Notes: generated by a model from the sequence alone, not told the origin. Counted from the stretch's first letter, positions 44,281 through 57,263 are shown. The stretch is 64,000 nt of DNA from Lactifluus volemus (GCA_022376515.1 WTXI01000062.1:124001-188000), one strand, 5' to 3'. Numbers and translations: made by a program.

Positions 44281-45522
44281 TCATTGCTCTCCGTGTTCAC
44301 GGCGGCCCCCCGATGACCAAGGTACCGGCGTCGTAGTACAAATGTCGCGCGGGGACATGACATCCCACTCCAGGATCCCACCCAACGGCAGGTGCTGAAC
44401 TACCACCCGCTTTCCGAGGACCTCTGCCTGATAATAACAACCCTAAGCTCTCAGCCCCGAGTTTGAGGCATACGTCGCACCTCATACATCTTGAACAGGC
44501 CAGAGTTGACCTTCCTCCAGGTTGCGACTCCCGTAGCAATAGAGTGCAGCTGCGATGAGTGCTCGTAGAACGGTCCGTGCTTGACCTCGTGAATTCGCTT
44601 GATTAACAAGAAATACAAGTTTGTCGGAGGGAGCGGCGGTTGCAATATCGCTGACACAGGAATCTCACTCTGGTCTACAAACAACGCACGGTAACGTCAG
44701 CGGGATTGAATTCCATCGGTACACGGCCATACCTCGTAACTGCGCGCTCCCAAAGATGTATCCCAGAAAGTGCGAGTCATCCAGCCCCCACACGCCGTGG
44801 CTTCCAGCTGGCTCTAAACGATAAACGTCCTGCAGCCGCCAACAGAGCCGAAGATACCGGACAAAGACGGTCAGGACGATATGTCGCGCTTCCTCTGGAT
44901 CGAAACGGAGAAATCGGACAAGAGTGAGGCAAAGCAGGAAAAATCCGAATGATGTCTCGTGTCCTGTGCCATAGTCCATGCGCATGAAGGAACCAAAGGA
45001 AGTGAGCAGATACGGCCGTACGTGAGGGACTGCAACGCTCAGGTTTGGCATCATCGATGTCAAAAGTTCATCTGCACGCTGCACACGACTGAAGCTCGCA
45101 CCAAGGGAAAAAGAAATTGGGAAGGACGTACGTCTTCGAGACGTGCTCCCCACGTACGGAAGGCCATGTTTCCGAATCTTTGCGCTGTTGGCAGTGGTGG
45201 AACCTCGTCGATCCACCGATCTAATTCATCGAGTAAGCCGAGGAGACCACAGATGCCCTGCCAAGGCAAGACTTGAGATAGCACATCTGCTGGCAAAAGT
45301 TTGCATTACCTCGCTCCGCTCATCGTTCGACCATGGTAAATAACACCCAACAACAGCTTCATTCAGCCATTGCAGAAAAAGTGAGTAATCCGAAAAACCC
45401 TGGGTTTGCTTCCATGCCTCGACATCCTCATCGGTTCGGATTTTGGGAGTGGGCCAGGCCCGCAAAGCTGCAAGATTCTCAGGAGAGATGCACCTAATAG
45501 GAGGTAAGGATATAGACGCCAT
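44281..45522 (-). CDS. RRD1: PP2A phosphatase activator (PTPA/Rrd)
   Basis: Five exons on minus, starting MASISLPPIRCI at 45522. Family marks in order: ELDRWIDEVPPLPTAQRFGN, MAFRTWG, VRPYLLTSFGSFMRMDYGTG, HETSFGFFLLCLTL, SHGVWGLDDSHFLGYIFGSA, HGPFYEHSSQL, WRKVNSGLFKMYEAEVLGKR and VVVQHLP. The protein is a peptidyl-prolyl isomerase-type factor that helps load metal into PP2A and build its active holoenzymes. It ends at 44281 with a short tail after the last conserved block. I see no frame break. Whether it is closer to yeast Rrd1 or Rrd2 is not settled. Confidence 0.9.
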
Positions 45523-45592
45523 CGTTTGTCTGTCACCGAACACAGGCAAAACTAACCAGGTCAGAGCGTACTGCCCCACGAACGGATACAGA

Positions 45593-45630
45593 CACGTGAT
45601 TCTCGGACCTTCTGGTCCGAGAATCACGTG
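45593..45630. repeat. Perfect 17-base palindrome with CACGTG at both ends
   Basis: Arms 45593-45609 and 45614-45630 with loop TTCT. Each arm ends in CACGTG, the E-box core bound by bHLH factors. It lies about 70 bases upstream of the PTPA start codon. It could be a paired binding site or another foldback scar. Confidence 0.9.
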
Positions 45631-46776
45631 CCTATATGTGATATTGTATCCCTATTTCATCATAAAGAAGACTGCGGGGTTTGCGAAGTTCTCGGGATCA
45701 ACTTTTTTTGGTCTCGTATCAGGCCATTGATAAGTCATCTAAAGCATTCTTTTTCCATCTGAGTTATGTATCCCGCGCACCATAGCACCTTATGAAGTTC
45801 AGTCTCAATGTCCCTGGAGAGGCTGGCTGAGCTGGATCAGAAGAAAGGAATTGTCCTGATCGAGCTTGATGTTCTGATCAGCTGCCTTTAGACGCCAAAT
45901 ACAATTGGACGTGTGTACTTTACGCGGGGAGATGAGTAGAAACTAACAAAAGAACGATTAACCCTTTCAAATTTCAAGCCCTCCCTGCAGAACATTTCAT
46001 ACGGATCCACCCCATATGGGTTTGTACGGCAGCAGAAGGCACTCTATACGTGAAACCGTTTGCCAGAGTGATGAATCACGATGGGACTCAACAGTGCTTT
46101 CCCAATGCGTACAACTTGAAGCTGGTTGACAGCTGCTACTAATAGTGGACTGTGCCGCATCAATCACTCTTAAGGGCGAACATCGGAGGTGTCCCAACTG
46201 GTGCATGTCGATGCGCAGCACGATATATAGTTTCCGTGCGTTCTATGCGTTGTAAATATTTTCAACTAGTCTGTACTAGTTCCCGGGAACTTGAGAGGAG
46301 ATTCGAAAGCTAATAGTAGGTGAGCCCACGTCACGGAGAGAAACTCGCACACAAAGGTAATGTTAACGAAAAATATTGTAAGGAGGCGCGCAAGGACACG
46401 AAAGAGTAGGAACTTTGGCTGAGCATGCGTCGTTGAACAATAGTACTGCAAACACTCCAGCCGGAGATAGCCACGATCTTGGAAATCTATAACGTTTCCG
46501 CGAAAAAGATGTACCGGGACGCGTCCTGACTGCCATATGAGTATATATAGTAAATCCGACAGATCGCAATGCAGGTCAGTACACCGCGTGATCTAATGAT
46601 GAGTGTGCGTCAAAAGAAAAAAAAAATCAAAGCAAAACAAGAGTCAAATTAAGGAGGTCATCCGGAGTCCGTTCGCAAATACTTGAGCTCGGAAGGTCTC
46701 AGTCTATCGCACAGTCGGCTGGCGTGTGATGATCCTGCTATCCTTACAGGCATTGATAAACGCATAGAAGATTCTA
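45631..46776. other. Intergenic region, nothing recognised
   Basis: No gene, repeat or RNA was found. Small open frames are in random order. The region is moderately AT-rich. Confidence 0.45.
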
Positions 46777-47244
46777 CTAAGCGGCAATGATGAGTTGAGC
46801 GGTGCAAAAGCAGGTCGAAATTTCTGTAACCTGGCTGCGCCATTGATTCGAGATAAAATAGATACCCAAAGACTTCGTAGTTACCCCGGTACTGGCATCA
46901 GGATGTGCCTTAACAATTAGGAGGCTGAGAGCATCGCGACAGATGAAAAAGCAAAACCTGAAAAGGGAACATTCACATCGACCCCGACACGAGTTCTGGA
47001 ATGTAACTGGTCCGCTTGAAAACCTAAAACCGATGTGGAAATAGAAAATTCCCGGAGGGTAGCAAGGAATGGCGTATTCCCTCCAGTAGCCCGATAACGT
47101 TTCCACGGTCAAGTTAGCCTGATCCGGGTCAAAGTCGAAAGTGAGGAAGAACTTCAATTGAACCGCTAAGTGACCTTCTTCAAGTTGAAGCACGCCGCCG
47201 GGCCGGTAACACCGTAGTTCCACCTGACTTTGATTACCCACCAT
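46777..47244 (-). CDS. Uncertain open frame, 155 residues
   Basis: Opens MVGNQSQVELRCYRPGGV and contains FFLTFDFDPDQANLTVE; the first 90 residues look protein-like, the rest less so. No family is recognised. Its ATG overlaps the ATG of the Maf gene on the other strand (both lie in one CATG), which is unusual for two real genes, so this start may be wrong or the frame spurious. Confidence 0.25.
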   Translation of the reverse strand: MVGNQSQVELRCYRPGGVLQLEEGHLAVQLKFFLTFDFDPDQANLTVETLSGYWREYAIPCYPPGIFYFHIGFRFSSGPVTFQNSCRGRCECSLFRFCFFICRDALSLLIVKAHPDASTGVTTKSLGIYFISNQWRSQVTEISTCFCTAQLIIAA

Positions 47245-48277
47245 GCCCCCAAATACTCCTTCCCCCCTCCTTCCTCATGCGCTTCATGTTCCAGGGATCA
47301 ATAAATTAGCAGGAAAGCACGTCGTTCTGGCATCTAATAGCCCAAGGCGTAAGGAGATCCTCCAAATTTTTGTACGCCCGTACAATCATTGGAAACGTTT
47401 CGTTGTTGGTTGATATCACTGTGGGACCTAGGGTCTCGCCCCCGAAGTCGTACCTTCTACTTTTGCTGAAGATTTAAGTTCCACGTCTTTTGAAGATATT
47501 CACGAATATCCTGTCGCTACCGCGACGCATAAAGCCGTCGAAGTGTACGAGCGACTTGTCGTGTGTTCCATTGAGATTGCTACCTTGTTTGAACAGTTTC
47601 TCATAGGTCTCATTTTACAGCTTGCGGATCCAGAAAATGGGCCAGATCTTGTCATAGGCGCAGATACAGTCGTCCTTACACATGCCCAACCAATCAGTTC
47701 CGACGTCGCATACTCCGAGCAACCGAATGTGCGCCAGGAGCTGTTGGAGAAGCCCGAGGACAAATCAGACAACTTGCGCATGTTGCAGGACTTGAATGGA
47801 TCCGTGTGTGAGGTCGTAACTGGTGTGAGCTTAGGTGAGCTAATTATACTTTTATTGCCAACTGGGGCCAAGTTAACTAGATTTCTTATAGTGTTCCCAG
47901 TTTTGACCTCCCCTGGGTTCGCTATACGGTGAGCTATCGTTCAACCGAGTCTTGGTACATCGCGCCTGACCAGCGCAGCTCGCTAGAAGAGCGTTCACTC
48001 GTCTACTTTTCCGATAATTCGCCAAACCTTCTTAAAGCCTACGTCGATTCAGGTGAGGGGCTTGACCGCGCTGGTGGCTTTGCCGTACAAGTACGTAACC
48101 ACACACACACACAACTACGGCGTCCCGTTGTTGAATAAGTGCCAACAGGGTCTGGGTGGGCTTCTTGTAAGAAAAATTGAAGGCGACTATCACAATGTCG
48201 TTGGCTTCCCCGCTGCATCGTTTTTCCGGTTCCTGGATCTCCTCGTGGAGGAGGACGATGACTTTTTGGAGGTATGA
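47243..48277 (+). CDS. Maf/ASMTL-type nucleotide pyrophosphatase
   Basis: Multi-exon gene. It opens MPPNTPSPLLPHALHV and has the Maf signature VVLASNSPRRKEILQIF, then GLAPEVVPSTFAEDL, HKAVEVYERL, PDLVIGADTVV, a regulatory loop in fungi (LLEKPEDKSDNLRML), the GSVCEVVTGVSL strand, DRAGGFAVQG and a C-terminal KIEGDYHNVVGFP. Maf proteins hydrolyse non-canonical or modified nucleoside triphosphates to monophosphates and so clean the nucleotide pool. Stop at 48275-48277. The introns are short and keep phase where checked. Confidence 0.88.
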
Positions 48278-50852
48278 ACTCAAAGTTACTGAGTTCACGG
48301 ACCATTGCGCCCTTCAATTAAGCACCTGTCGCCTGTGAAAGGGGTTTATCAAATGGAGAGATTGGTTGGGCCGCGCGCTAACTCGCTGCGGGGCCATAAC
48401 TTAGACAACACATGCCGTCACGTAGAAGTTTCACTACGGCCGTTGGGTTATTCATTCGGAGTTCATCTTTGTGATATGGGTACATCTTTAGAACACCATT
48501 GTCACGTTTGGCGAAGCTTCTCCGCCTATGGCGGACGGCTGATTTGTGCCCGTTGGCCCAGAAATGAGTCTACCACACATGACTATCGTTGAAATCGACA
48601 GCAAATCTCATCTTTTCACACGGAACGGTGACTAGACCGTTGAACGATGTGGGGATTACAAAATTATTTATTGAATAACGGCATGCTGGGGATCTTGGAC
48701 CGCGATTCCAAGTCACGGTACTAGTAAATCCCAGCTCGAGTCACACGACTGGTTCATTGAGATACATATACCAGTAGAAAGAGTGAATGTCGCTCATACG
48801 CTCTTCGCGTTAGAACGTGAACCCGCAACTGATCAATGACCAAACAAGGCCGTGCCTCGCAACGGGCTTGCCACTGCAAGGTACATCAGTTCACCAAGTG
48901 GTGCCCTGCGACGGATGCCGTCGATGCCAAGGCAGGGGCACGAAATACACGCCCCTGTAATCCCCAAAGCTGGCGCGGAGTCCATTTGAAGGAGGAACAA
49001 GGTCATCGCGATGTCGTGAGCTGTCTTCTGCGACCAAATAAAAATATCGGCCAGCTTCTAAGAATTTGCGCAGAAATTGAAAAATACAGGGAGTGAGCAC
49101 GGCAAGCTGATAAGAGTATGGAATCTCTTGAGGTACATGTCCGTCGCAAACTCGGTTAGCAATGTAGCCAATTGCACATCACCGAAGAAGGTTCGTGCCG
49201 TTTGATCGAACGCACATAAAAAAGGGTGCGTACCAGTAACCGTGACGGCGATCGGTTCGCATCCTCAAAGCTTGACAGATTTCATATTCAGCAGGGATAA
49301 ATAGTAACTTTCTAGTCCTAAGATTTTATTTTCAGAGAACAAGCACTTGTTTGGGGATGCCGTCTTGGTCTTCTACTGCGTAGGACCAGATGTAACGGAC
49401 TACGTTTCGCTTATCATATCTTCCATTCTTAGACTGCTGTACATTGGGCAATCCGCCGCTATTGAAAAGCACTGATCGACAGGAACAAGGGCAGATGTAT
49501 CGCAAAGGGTGCGACTTACAATCTGCTACTGACAGGGTCGCAGGTGAGATTTTAAGTTTTTTGTAAGTTAATCGTGATCACATGATTCCGCAAGTGCTGG
49601 CGTGCGCCGTGCGACGAGCCTCGATCACGCTCTGAATAACGTGCTGTTGGCGATTTCGTGAGGGGAGGGAGAGGTCCCAAGTAGTCCTGTTACGTTCTGG
49701 AGAGGCACACTCAAATTCTGCATGTGTTAGAGTTTCTGTCCCTGTAACTCCGAAGGAACGGGAACCCACTGGCAGTCAATCTCAAAATAAGCGGAAGGAA
49801 CATTCACCCGCTTCCAGGATTCGTCACCTCGGCCATACCCGAATTTTTTGTGATGATGCAGCTAGAACAACGGCTAGTGCAAAGATGGAATAGTTGTGTC
49901 CCCGAAGCCCGCTAGTTAGTTGTATACAAGGCCCCGTGAGCCCGGCGATATTGCACGTCTGTGGGAATGTTATCTATTCTATTCGGAAAAAAACTACCGA
50001 GTCAGTGCAGCATGCGCCAACTTACCTCACAAGTGCAGAACAATAACCAGAATTGCTACACCAGCTGACCACATGGTTGCTGAATCTTGTCTGAATCCCG
50101 TGGGTCAACTCCGACCGGGTAGCAGGCGTGTTCCATGTCAAGATGCGGCACCCATGGAGGATGTAGGGTACTACTGTACTCAGCCTCTCGGCAAGCAAAT
50201 TGGTTGATGGGTACATCAGATGACGGCGTCACTAGCAGCTGCTTGGTAGGGCGGATTAAGTTAACAAGGCGCCAAGTCCGATTCATGAGTTAAGCCTTGA
50301 TTCATCACCGCCACGAAGGTGGCAACAGGCAACAGGCATAGTGAGGGACTGGACAGTGAACAAGACAAACTCGGAATGCTTCCTTGAGTCTAAACCAGCA
50401 TGCAACTTTGGCTATGCGTAGGAAACCAGCGTGGGATGACCATGGTCAATAGTGGTAGACAGGTTCTTCTGACCATCACTACAATTTTAGTTGATACAAC
50501 ACGCGCGTGCGACCTGGTCGCTGTCACGGGTGAAAGTAGGGCGCCGCCAAACTTTCAGTTAACCGCCGGTGGCTTGCAGGTACCCGCGAGCACGCTCGTA
50601 GGGTTTGTTAGCAAGCGGTCGCGATCTTTTCAAAGAGACCATATGGCTGCGCGAGGTGTGCGTCAGATCCTAAGGCCGAGGCCCCCATCGCCATCGATAT
50701 CTCATTTCGGGTGGCGTAATCCGCTACCTTTGTTCGCTCGTGCTCGTGCTCACGATACTTCCCGCTGTCGGACCGCCGTATCATATCATCAGAATCCCCA
50801 ATTTTCGCGCCATTGCTCATTCCATCACACTCCACCCATCGCCGCTTTTAAC
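48278..50852. other. Intergenic region, nothing recognised
   Basis: About 2.6 kb between the Maf gene and the aminopeptidase. Short frames such as 48836-49096 (+) and 49578-49769 (-) show no family features. No tRNA, repeat or transposon was found. The last 200 bases should hold the aminopeptidase promoter. Confidence 0.4.
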
Positions 50853-53800
50853 ATGTCCGAGAAGGCCCTTCATCACTACCGTCTCCCGACGGATGTGCGT
50901 CCTAGACATTACGATTTGACCATCAGGACGGACCTCGAAAAGGAGAGATTTGCCGGGTTTGTGAAGATTGAGTGCGTAATGTGCCGTTTTTGCTTGCAGA
51001 CTATTCTTACCTGCTTCTAGCCTTGATATCGTGAAAGCGACTAAGGTCGTTACTTTCAATTCGGCCAATGAGCTGGAGCTTGGCCTAGCGACGCTTGTTC
51101 TCGCTTCGTCAGGTGAAGAGCTTACCCCTGCTGAGACAAGGGTTGATGCTGCTGCCCAGCGTATCTCCCTGGTATTCGATGAGGACCTCCCGGCTGGTGC
51201 CAAAGCTACCCTTCGCATCGGCTTTGGGGCCGCGCTAACGGATAGCATGACCGGATATTACAAGAGTACATGGGAAAAAGGCATCTATGCACTAACACAG
51301 TTTGAGGTGCGTGACATGGCACCTCCGTGCGTGTATCAGATCGGTGTCACTTGTTGGCCTGCAAATTCGAGATGGTGCCATGATCGGATTATCCGATTAC
51401 TTTCCAGTTTCTGGAGCTGGTATATGTTACCCATCTGAGTGTCCAGCCTCGTCCCTGCACGTATTAATTTTGACTGTCTTCGTGCTTGGGAAGCGGCAAA
51501 CGCGGAGTGGTGTTCTTCTCTCTGATTCTCGTCTCCTCCGTGAAGGTTGACTCGATAATCTCCGTTAGCCCACGGACGCTCGTCGCGCTCTGCCCTGTTG
51601 GGATGAACCTCTCCTTAAAGCAACCTTCGCTGTAACGCTTATCTCACGCAAGGGCACCGTCAGCCTCTCCAACATGCCCGCACGCCCTGACACTGCAGTC
51701 GCTGATGCACATACCGAAGCTCTTTTTGAAGGTGTCAATGTGGGTTGTTGGCATGCTACCTCGTTCGAGACAACGCCTCCGGTTAGTATGGAAAGATTCA
51801 AGGAACAACTCATGTTAATGAGTGTTTAGATGTCGACCTATCTTCTCGCAATTGCTAACGGGGATTTTGTGCACCTTGAAAGTTCGTATATAAGTCCCCT
51901 CAGTGGGAAGGTTCGTCCACTGCGTATATACGGTGTGCTTCTTTCGCCGAGTGCTGGCCATGATGTTGACGATTATCGCCCCTCAGCTACTTCGGATGTG
52001 ATCCACCAGGCTCAGTATGCCCTCGATATCAAACAGAAGGCCCTTCCGCTCTACGAGAAAGCATTCGATATCGAGTACCCGTTGCCGAAGCTCGACACTC
52101 TTGTAGCGAATGACTTTGATGCTGGTGCTATGGAGAATTGGGTGAAGCCGCATCTGTCTTTGTGTCATAGGACTGGCCTGATTGGCGAATTTGCGATGTG
52201 GACAGGGTTTGATCACGGGACGGACCACTGCTTACCTTGTTGATCCCAAAAATGCCGATATCGCAGCGAAGAAGCGCATAGCAGGGACCCAGAGCCACGA
52301 AGTCGCACACATGTGGTATGTCATCATTTGAGAAGAGTCGCGTGATTCTTGACTGGAATGGTGTAGGTTTGGGAATATCACAACGATGAAGTGGTGGGAC
52401 AATCTGTATCTTAACGAAGGTACTACCAAAGTGATTTTCGGCGTAACTATCCTGTTCTCATCCAAGCCTTAATCAGGTTTCGCTACTCTGGCACGTTCAA
52501 TAGTTTGAAATCCTTCATAACCCACACTCATATGTCCCTCCTTGTAGATGGGCGAGAAGATCATCCTTGATCAGTGAGCAGCCATGATCCTCTCCTCCCG
52601 TAATTGTGACAACCGCATCGTAGGATTCATCCCGAATGGAAGGTTGACGCCGATTTCATCAACATGCACCTCACTGCTGCTCTTCGTCTCGATGCGAAAC
52701 TCTCCTCGCATCCAATTGAAGTTGAGATACCTGATGCAGGACAGATTGGACAGATTTTCGACTCATTGTCATACTCCAAAGCCGCCTCCGGTACGTTTGT
52801 TGCGTACAAACTCGATATCTCTGCTGACAGTAGCAGTGCTCCGTATGCTATCGAAATATGTTGGTGAGGATAAGTTCCTCATGGGCGTCTCACTGTACCT
52901 CAAGAAACACCTTTACTCGAACACTGTCTCTCGCGACTTGTGGGAGGGTATCGGCGAGTCCACCGGTATACGCACCAACATTTATGAGGTCGGTTTAATG
53001 ACTGACAGAGGACTTTTGGAGGACTCGACATTCCTACGATGATGAACAACTGGGTCTCGAAGGTAAGTGACTGTTCCGTCGACAAGGTGATTTCGGCAAG
53101 CATAGCCCATAGATGGGATTCCCGGTGCTCACTGTCACGGAAACGGCGAGTGGCATCAATGTGCGTCAGGACCGCTTCCTCGAGGATGGCCCAGCAAGAC
53201 CGGAAGATAATGAAACAATTTGGTGAGTGCTCTCTTCATCGCATAGTTCAAAAATAACAGTCATTACGTTACTACAGGTCTGTTCCACTGGGTCTTGTCA
53301 CTTCATCAGCACCAGGACAGGGATTGGTCGATAATACTGCTCTGCTTGTGACTCGTGAAGCTGAGTTTAAGCTCGACACGAACAAGCCTTTCAAGATCAA
53401 TGCAGATACGAATGGCGTTTGTGAGTCGCTTGCTCGCCGTTCGCTGCGACCCTTCATTGCGTTATGTGTAGACCGGGTATTATACACACCCACCCGCCTC
53501 GCTGCTATCGCAAATGAGGCAGCCAAAGCTGAGTCTATATTCTCTTTGAGTGACCGTATTGGACTGGTGCACGATGCATTTGCGCTTGGGAAGGCGGGCT
53601 ATCTCCCTTTGAGTGCTGCACTCAACCTTGTCCATGAGTTACGGGCTGAGAAGGAATGTGAGTACCTGGATCACGTTTAGTGGCAGTGGGGAGCTTACGC
53701 GTGAGCGGGAAGTCTTGGTCTGGGACAGCATGGACTTGAACTTGGCCGGGATAATTCATACATGGTGGGAGGACGACAAGGTCACGCAACACCTGAACAG

Positions 53801-54987
53801 TTTTCGCAGGGTGCGCCCGTTTTATTACCTGGCTCTGATATTGTGTAGCTTTCATCTCATGTTCCATCCGGATGTAGGCGCTATGCTCGCCCCTCATTGA
53901 GAGACTTGGTCTCGAGTACTCGGGGAATGACACCGCTGATACTACTCAGCTACGTACGCTGGCTATTGCGGGTGCTGCGACTGCTGGGGACGCAGCGTAA
54001 GTTACCAACCGACTGGAGGTTCACGATCTTTCCCTGATAACATTGTCCGCAGCACCGTTCAAGCTTTACTCGATCGCTTCTCCAAGTACATTGCTGGCAA
54101 TACCTCCGCTATCCCGGTAGACCTCTTGAGTGTCGCGTTCTGCACGGTTGTCGCCATCAGTTATTCCACTCTGGGATGTTGACAAACCTCCTATTGTAGG
54201 CTGTCAAGCACACGGGTGCCCAAGCATACGATGCCGTCCTACAGCTCTTTGAGGCAAAGACGCCATCGATAAAGGTCGCAGCCATGTACGCTCGCTTGTC
54301 CACTTCTTTCATAGGACAGCTGGAGGTAACACGAATTCAAAGCCGCGGTCTGACTAGCGCTACGGACCCAATGCTGCAGGCACGGACATTTGACATGATT
54401 CAAAAAAGCGTGCGCAACCAAGATCTCATCTCCTTTTTCCGTGGCTTCGCGACCAACCCAATGGCCATCAACGCCCTGCGAGAATTTTTCGAGGCCAACT
54501 ATGACTCTGTGAGAAGCGTTCCTGTCTCGATATTTTCCTCTTTGCCTCTTACTGAAAATTTTATGACCAAATGGTAGATAAACACACGGCTCGAGACGAC
54601 ATTTTCAATGAAATACATCGTCCAGGTGGGCGTCCTTGTCTCACCCACCGTTCTCTTGATCGAGAGTTCTTTTTTGCAGAGTGTGTACAGCAGCTTTGCG
54701 AAGGAAGAGGATCGGGCCAAGGCTGAAGCGTTTTTCAAAGTTGGTCCACGCTCACGACTGAACTTAAAAAGAGTGGATAGACTAACCCCACTTCTTTTAG
54801 AACAAGGATATCGGGAAGTATAACCAAGCTTTAGCGCAGGCACTCGACGGAATCAATGCAAAAGCTGCGTTTATTAAGGTGCGTGAGAAGGTAGCTGCCT
54901 TTCAGTTTGGGGATTGACTCTCCACGAAAGCGCTCAACGTTGGATGTGGTCACCTGGCTAGACAAAATGGAGAGTGCCTCGCTTTGA
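50853..54987 (+). CDS. M1-family zinc aminopeptidase, puromycin-sensitive type
   Basis: More than ten exons, from MSEKALHHYRLPTDVRP to a C-terminal RSTLDVVTWLDKM. Marks in order: LTIRTDLEKERFAGFV, TDARRALPCWDEP, STYLLAIANGDF, the exopeptidase motif GAMENW, GLITGRTTAYLVDP, the zinc site HEVAHMW, then TTMKWWDNLYLNEG carrying the third zinc ligand, SLSYSKAASVLRML, GFPVLTVTET and FKINADTNGVYRV; the C-terminal ERAP1-like domain is helical. It would trim N-terminal residues from peptides in the cytosol, like yeast Aap1/Ape2. Odd points: one intron (after FATL, about 52495) must use a GC donor, and the intron after LTQFE is about 258 bases, far longer than the rest. All joins fit, so the gene seems intact. 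Confidence 0.92.
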
Positions 54988-55325
54988 ATTCGGTTTCGTG
55001 TCTATTTGAGGAGTCGTTGTCAACCCACTCTCACCCCCTGAAATGCGCTGCGCAGCGGGAACGGGGCAACACACGAATCCATCATTATAATGCATCAATT
55101 TGGAAGCCGATTCCGTATCGTATAATACAGACGAGGTGGGGTTCGATGTAAGTGTAGTGGAGCACAAGGGTTTTGGAAGAAAACATACAACTCCCCAAAA
55201 TCAGGTAGGCCACGGTCGCAGCCAGGGGTGGAAAGAAAATGATATAGAGGGAAAACAAAGAAAAATCAGTGGTGGATGATTAGAATGACCCCGACTGGAC
55301 GCAGGGATGAAAAACAAAGTAATTT
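54988..55325. other. Convergent 3' flanks
   Basis: Between the ends of the aminopeptidase and the acidic-repeat gene. AT-rich; no gene seen. Confidence 0.5.
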
Positions 55326-56188
55326 TCATGGAATGATATCGTCCAACTCGCCATCACGCACTCGGATCTCTACGACTTCTATTTCGTAATCCCCCAGGGA
55401 AGTGGACGTAGAACCACAAGCGGAGAATGCCCCGGTTGACATGGGCGGGGAAGTGGAAGCAACGTCTGGGACACAAGGTAGATGAACCTCAGACATGCGG
55501 CCAAAACACGATTTTATACGTACAACGGTCCTTGATGTACGGTGGAACAAAGAGATCCTAATATGTTTCATTCCATTGTGGGTATTATGCAGGAAGGACG
55601 GACCGCAGGGGAGGGATGGGGCAGGGAAATACGCCTGAAAGAAGGAAAACACACCTGATTCCAGACAAAGCCCTGGCTACGCTGAATCGTCAGGATCGGA
55701 CGGAGCACGCTGACAGGGGGCCGCCTGCCGCGCGTACGGCGAGTGCGTGGGTGCGACACAGGAACCGACTTGCTGATGGTATTGAGCGGATCCTCAGCGC
55801 GTTGTTTGCCCTTGTCGCGCTTTTCGGGATCACCGCTGCTGCCGTGCGAGGTTGTCTCTGTCTCTACCTCTACCTCTACCTCTACCTCTGCCTCTGCCTC
55901 TGCCTCTGCCTCTACCGTTGTCGCCTCATCCTTGTCCGACTCGACATCCATGAGGCCCGCGGCCTCGGTCTCGGCATCGTCGGACGAGGAGGAGTCGGCG
56001 TCAGAGAGGGAGTCCTCATCCGCGGCGTCGCCCGAATCCGAGTCTGAATCGGAGGAGGCGATGAGGTCACTCCGGGCAGGGATTTGCTCATAGCAAGCCC
56101 ATGTAGGTGGGCTTGGGGCACGACCGAGGGGACGATGACGAAAGAAAGGAGAAGAGGGGCGATTATCTTGAGAGAGTGTGTCGGGCAT
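55326..56188 (-). CDS. Acidic-repeat protein of unknown role
   Basis: Three exons on minus. It opens MPDTLSQDNRPSSPFF, then has a Ser/Asp-rich acidic run and a Glu-Ala/Glu-Val repeat coded by the hexamer run at 55856-55913. Next come a basic patch (HPRTRRTRGRRPP) and a conserved-looking end: LTIQRSQGFVWNQDLFVPPYIKDRYVASTSPP, split here by two introns, finishing YEIEVVEIRVRDGELDDI. I cannot name the family. The acidic and basic runs suggest a nuclear protein, but that is a guess. Confidence 0.65.
55856..55913. repeat. Hexanucleotide repeat CTCTAC/CTCTGC
   Basis: About nine units in tandem. They encode alternating Glu-Val and Glu-Ala on the minus strand, so changes in unit number keep the frame. 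Confidence 0.9.
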
Positions 56189-56266
56189 GATTGTCTAAGA
56201 GCACGACTTGGGTCACATCGTCTCGCCCGCCACAAAGCCTGGTGAGTAAGTATCTTCCCACGTAAT

Positions 56267-57263
56267 ATGGCTGCCTCTCGCTTTGCCTACGTCCGTAACT
56301 TTGAATTACCAGACCCACTCTTACCTGCCACATTTATCCTACTTCGAATCGATGGCCATTCGTTTCACAGATTTTCGGATATTCACACTTTTGCAAAGCC
56401 TAACGACTCGCGTGCTCTTCAACTTATGGATCACGCCGCCCGTTCTCTGATGGACGAGTATCCAGACATTATCCTTGGTTTTGGCGAGTCAGATGAGTAC
56501 AGGTATCTCTCTCTCTAATTTACACAATGCCCTGCTATCGATCGTGAACTAGCTTTCTCCTTCGTAAATCCACCACTCTGTACAACAGACGCCGATCAAA
56601 GATCACGTCTATGTTGTGCTCCCTTTTCACGGCCTCATACGTCATGCATTGGTCAAATTACTTTCCCGAAACGCCTCTGCACTATCCTCCTTCGTTCGAT
56701 GCCCGTATCGTACTCTATCCAGGGACGCGAGAAATTCGTGACTACTTCTCCTGGCGTCAGGCCGATAGTTTGTCTTTCATCAAAGTTTCAACTGTCGGTT
56801 ATTCACTACCCATCAGCGCACATCAACAATCTTTACAACACTGCCTTTTGGGCGCTCGTCCAGCAAGGGGGACAAACAACAACGGAAGCACACGAGACGC
56901 TACGTGTACGCTCCCCCTCCCTCGCTGGACGTTGTGCTGATCGTACGTTTCTCCTAGGGTACTGTGTCCAGTCAGAAACATGAGATACTCTTTTCGCAAT
57001 TTGGAATCAATTATAATGCGCTTCCCTCCCCATTCCGCAAAGGGAGTGTGTTGGTCAGGGAAAAGAAAACATTTCAAGTTGCTGATGAATGCGCGAGTCA
57101 GCTCTTAGATGGCGAACCCGACCCACCCGTGGTCCTAAAACGAGTACTAGAATTACCTGGGAGACAGAAAGAACGCCAGGGGTCGACTCGAATTACGTTG
57201 CTCCACTGTGACATTATTGGTGACGAATTCTGGGAGCAGAGGCCATATTTACTGGATGGCTGA
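56267..57263 (+). CDS. THG1: tRNA-His guanylyltransferase (Thg1)
   Basis: Four exons. It opens MAASRFAYVRNFELPD. Metal-binding and catalytic marks: FILLRIDGHSFHRF and GFGESDEYSFLLRK, as in Thg1, plus the palm-domain region RRSKITSMLCSLFTASYV, FDARIVLYPGTREIRDYFSW and THINNLYNTAFWALVQQGG. Next GTVSSQKHEILFSQFGINYN. The enzyme adds the extra G at position -1 of tRNA-His, needed for its charging. The C-terminal part ends WEQRPYLLDG. The frame is open through all joins. Confidence 0.93.
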
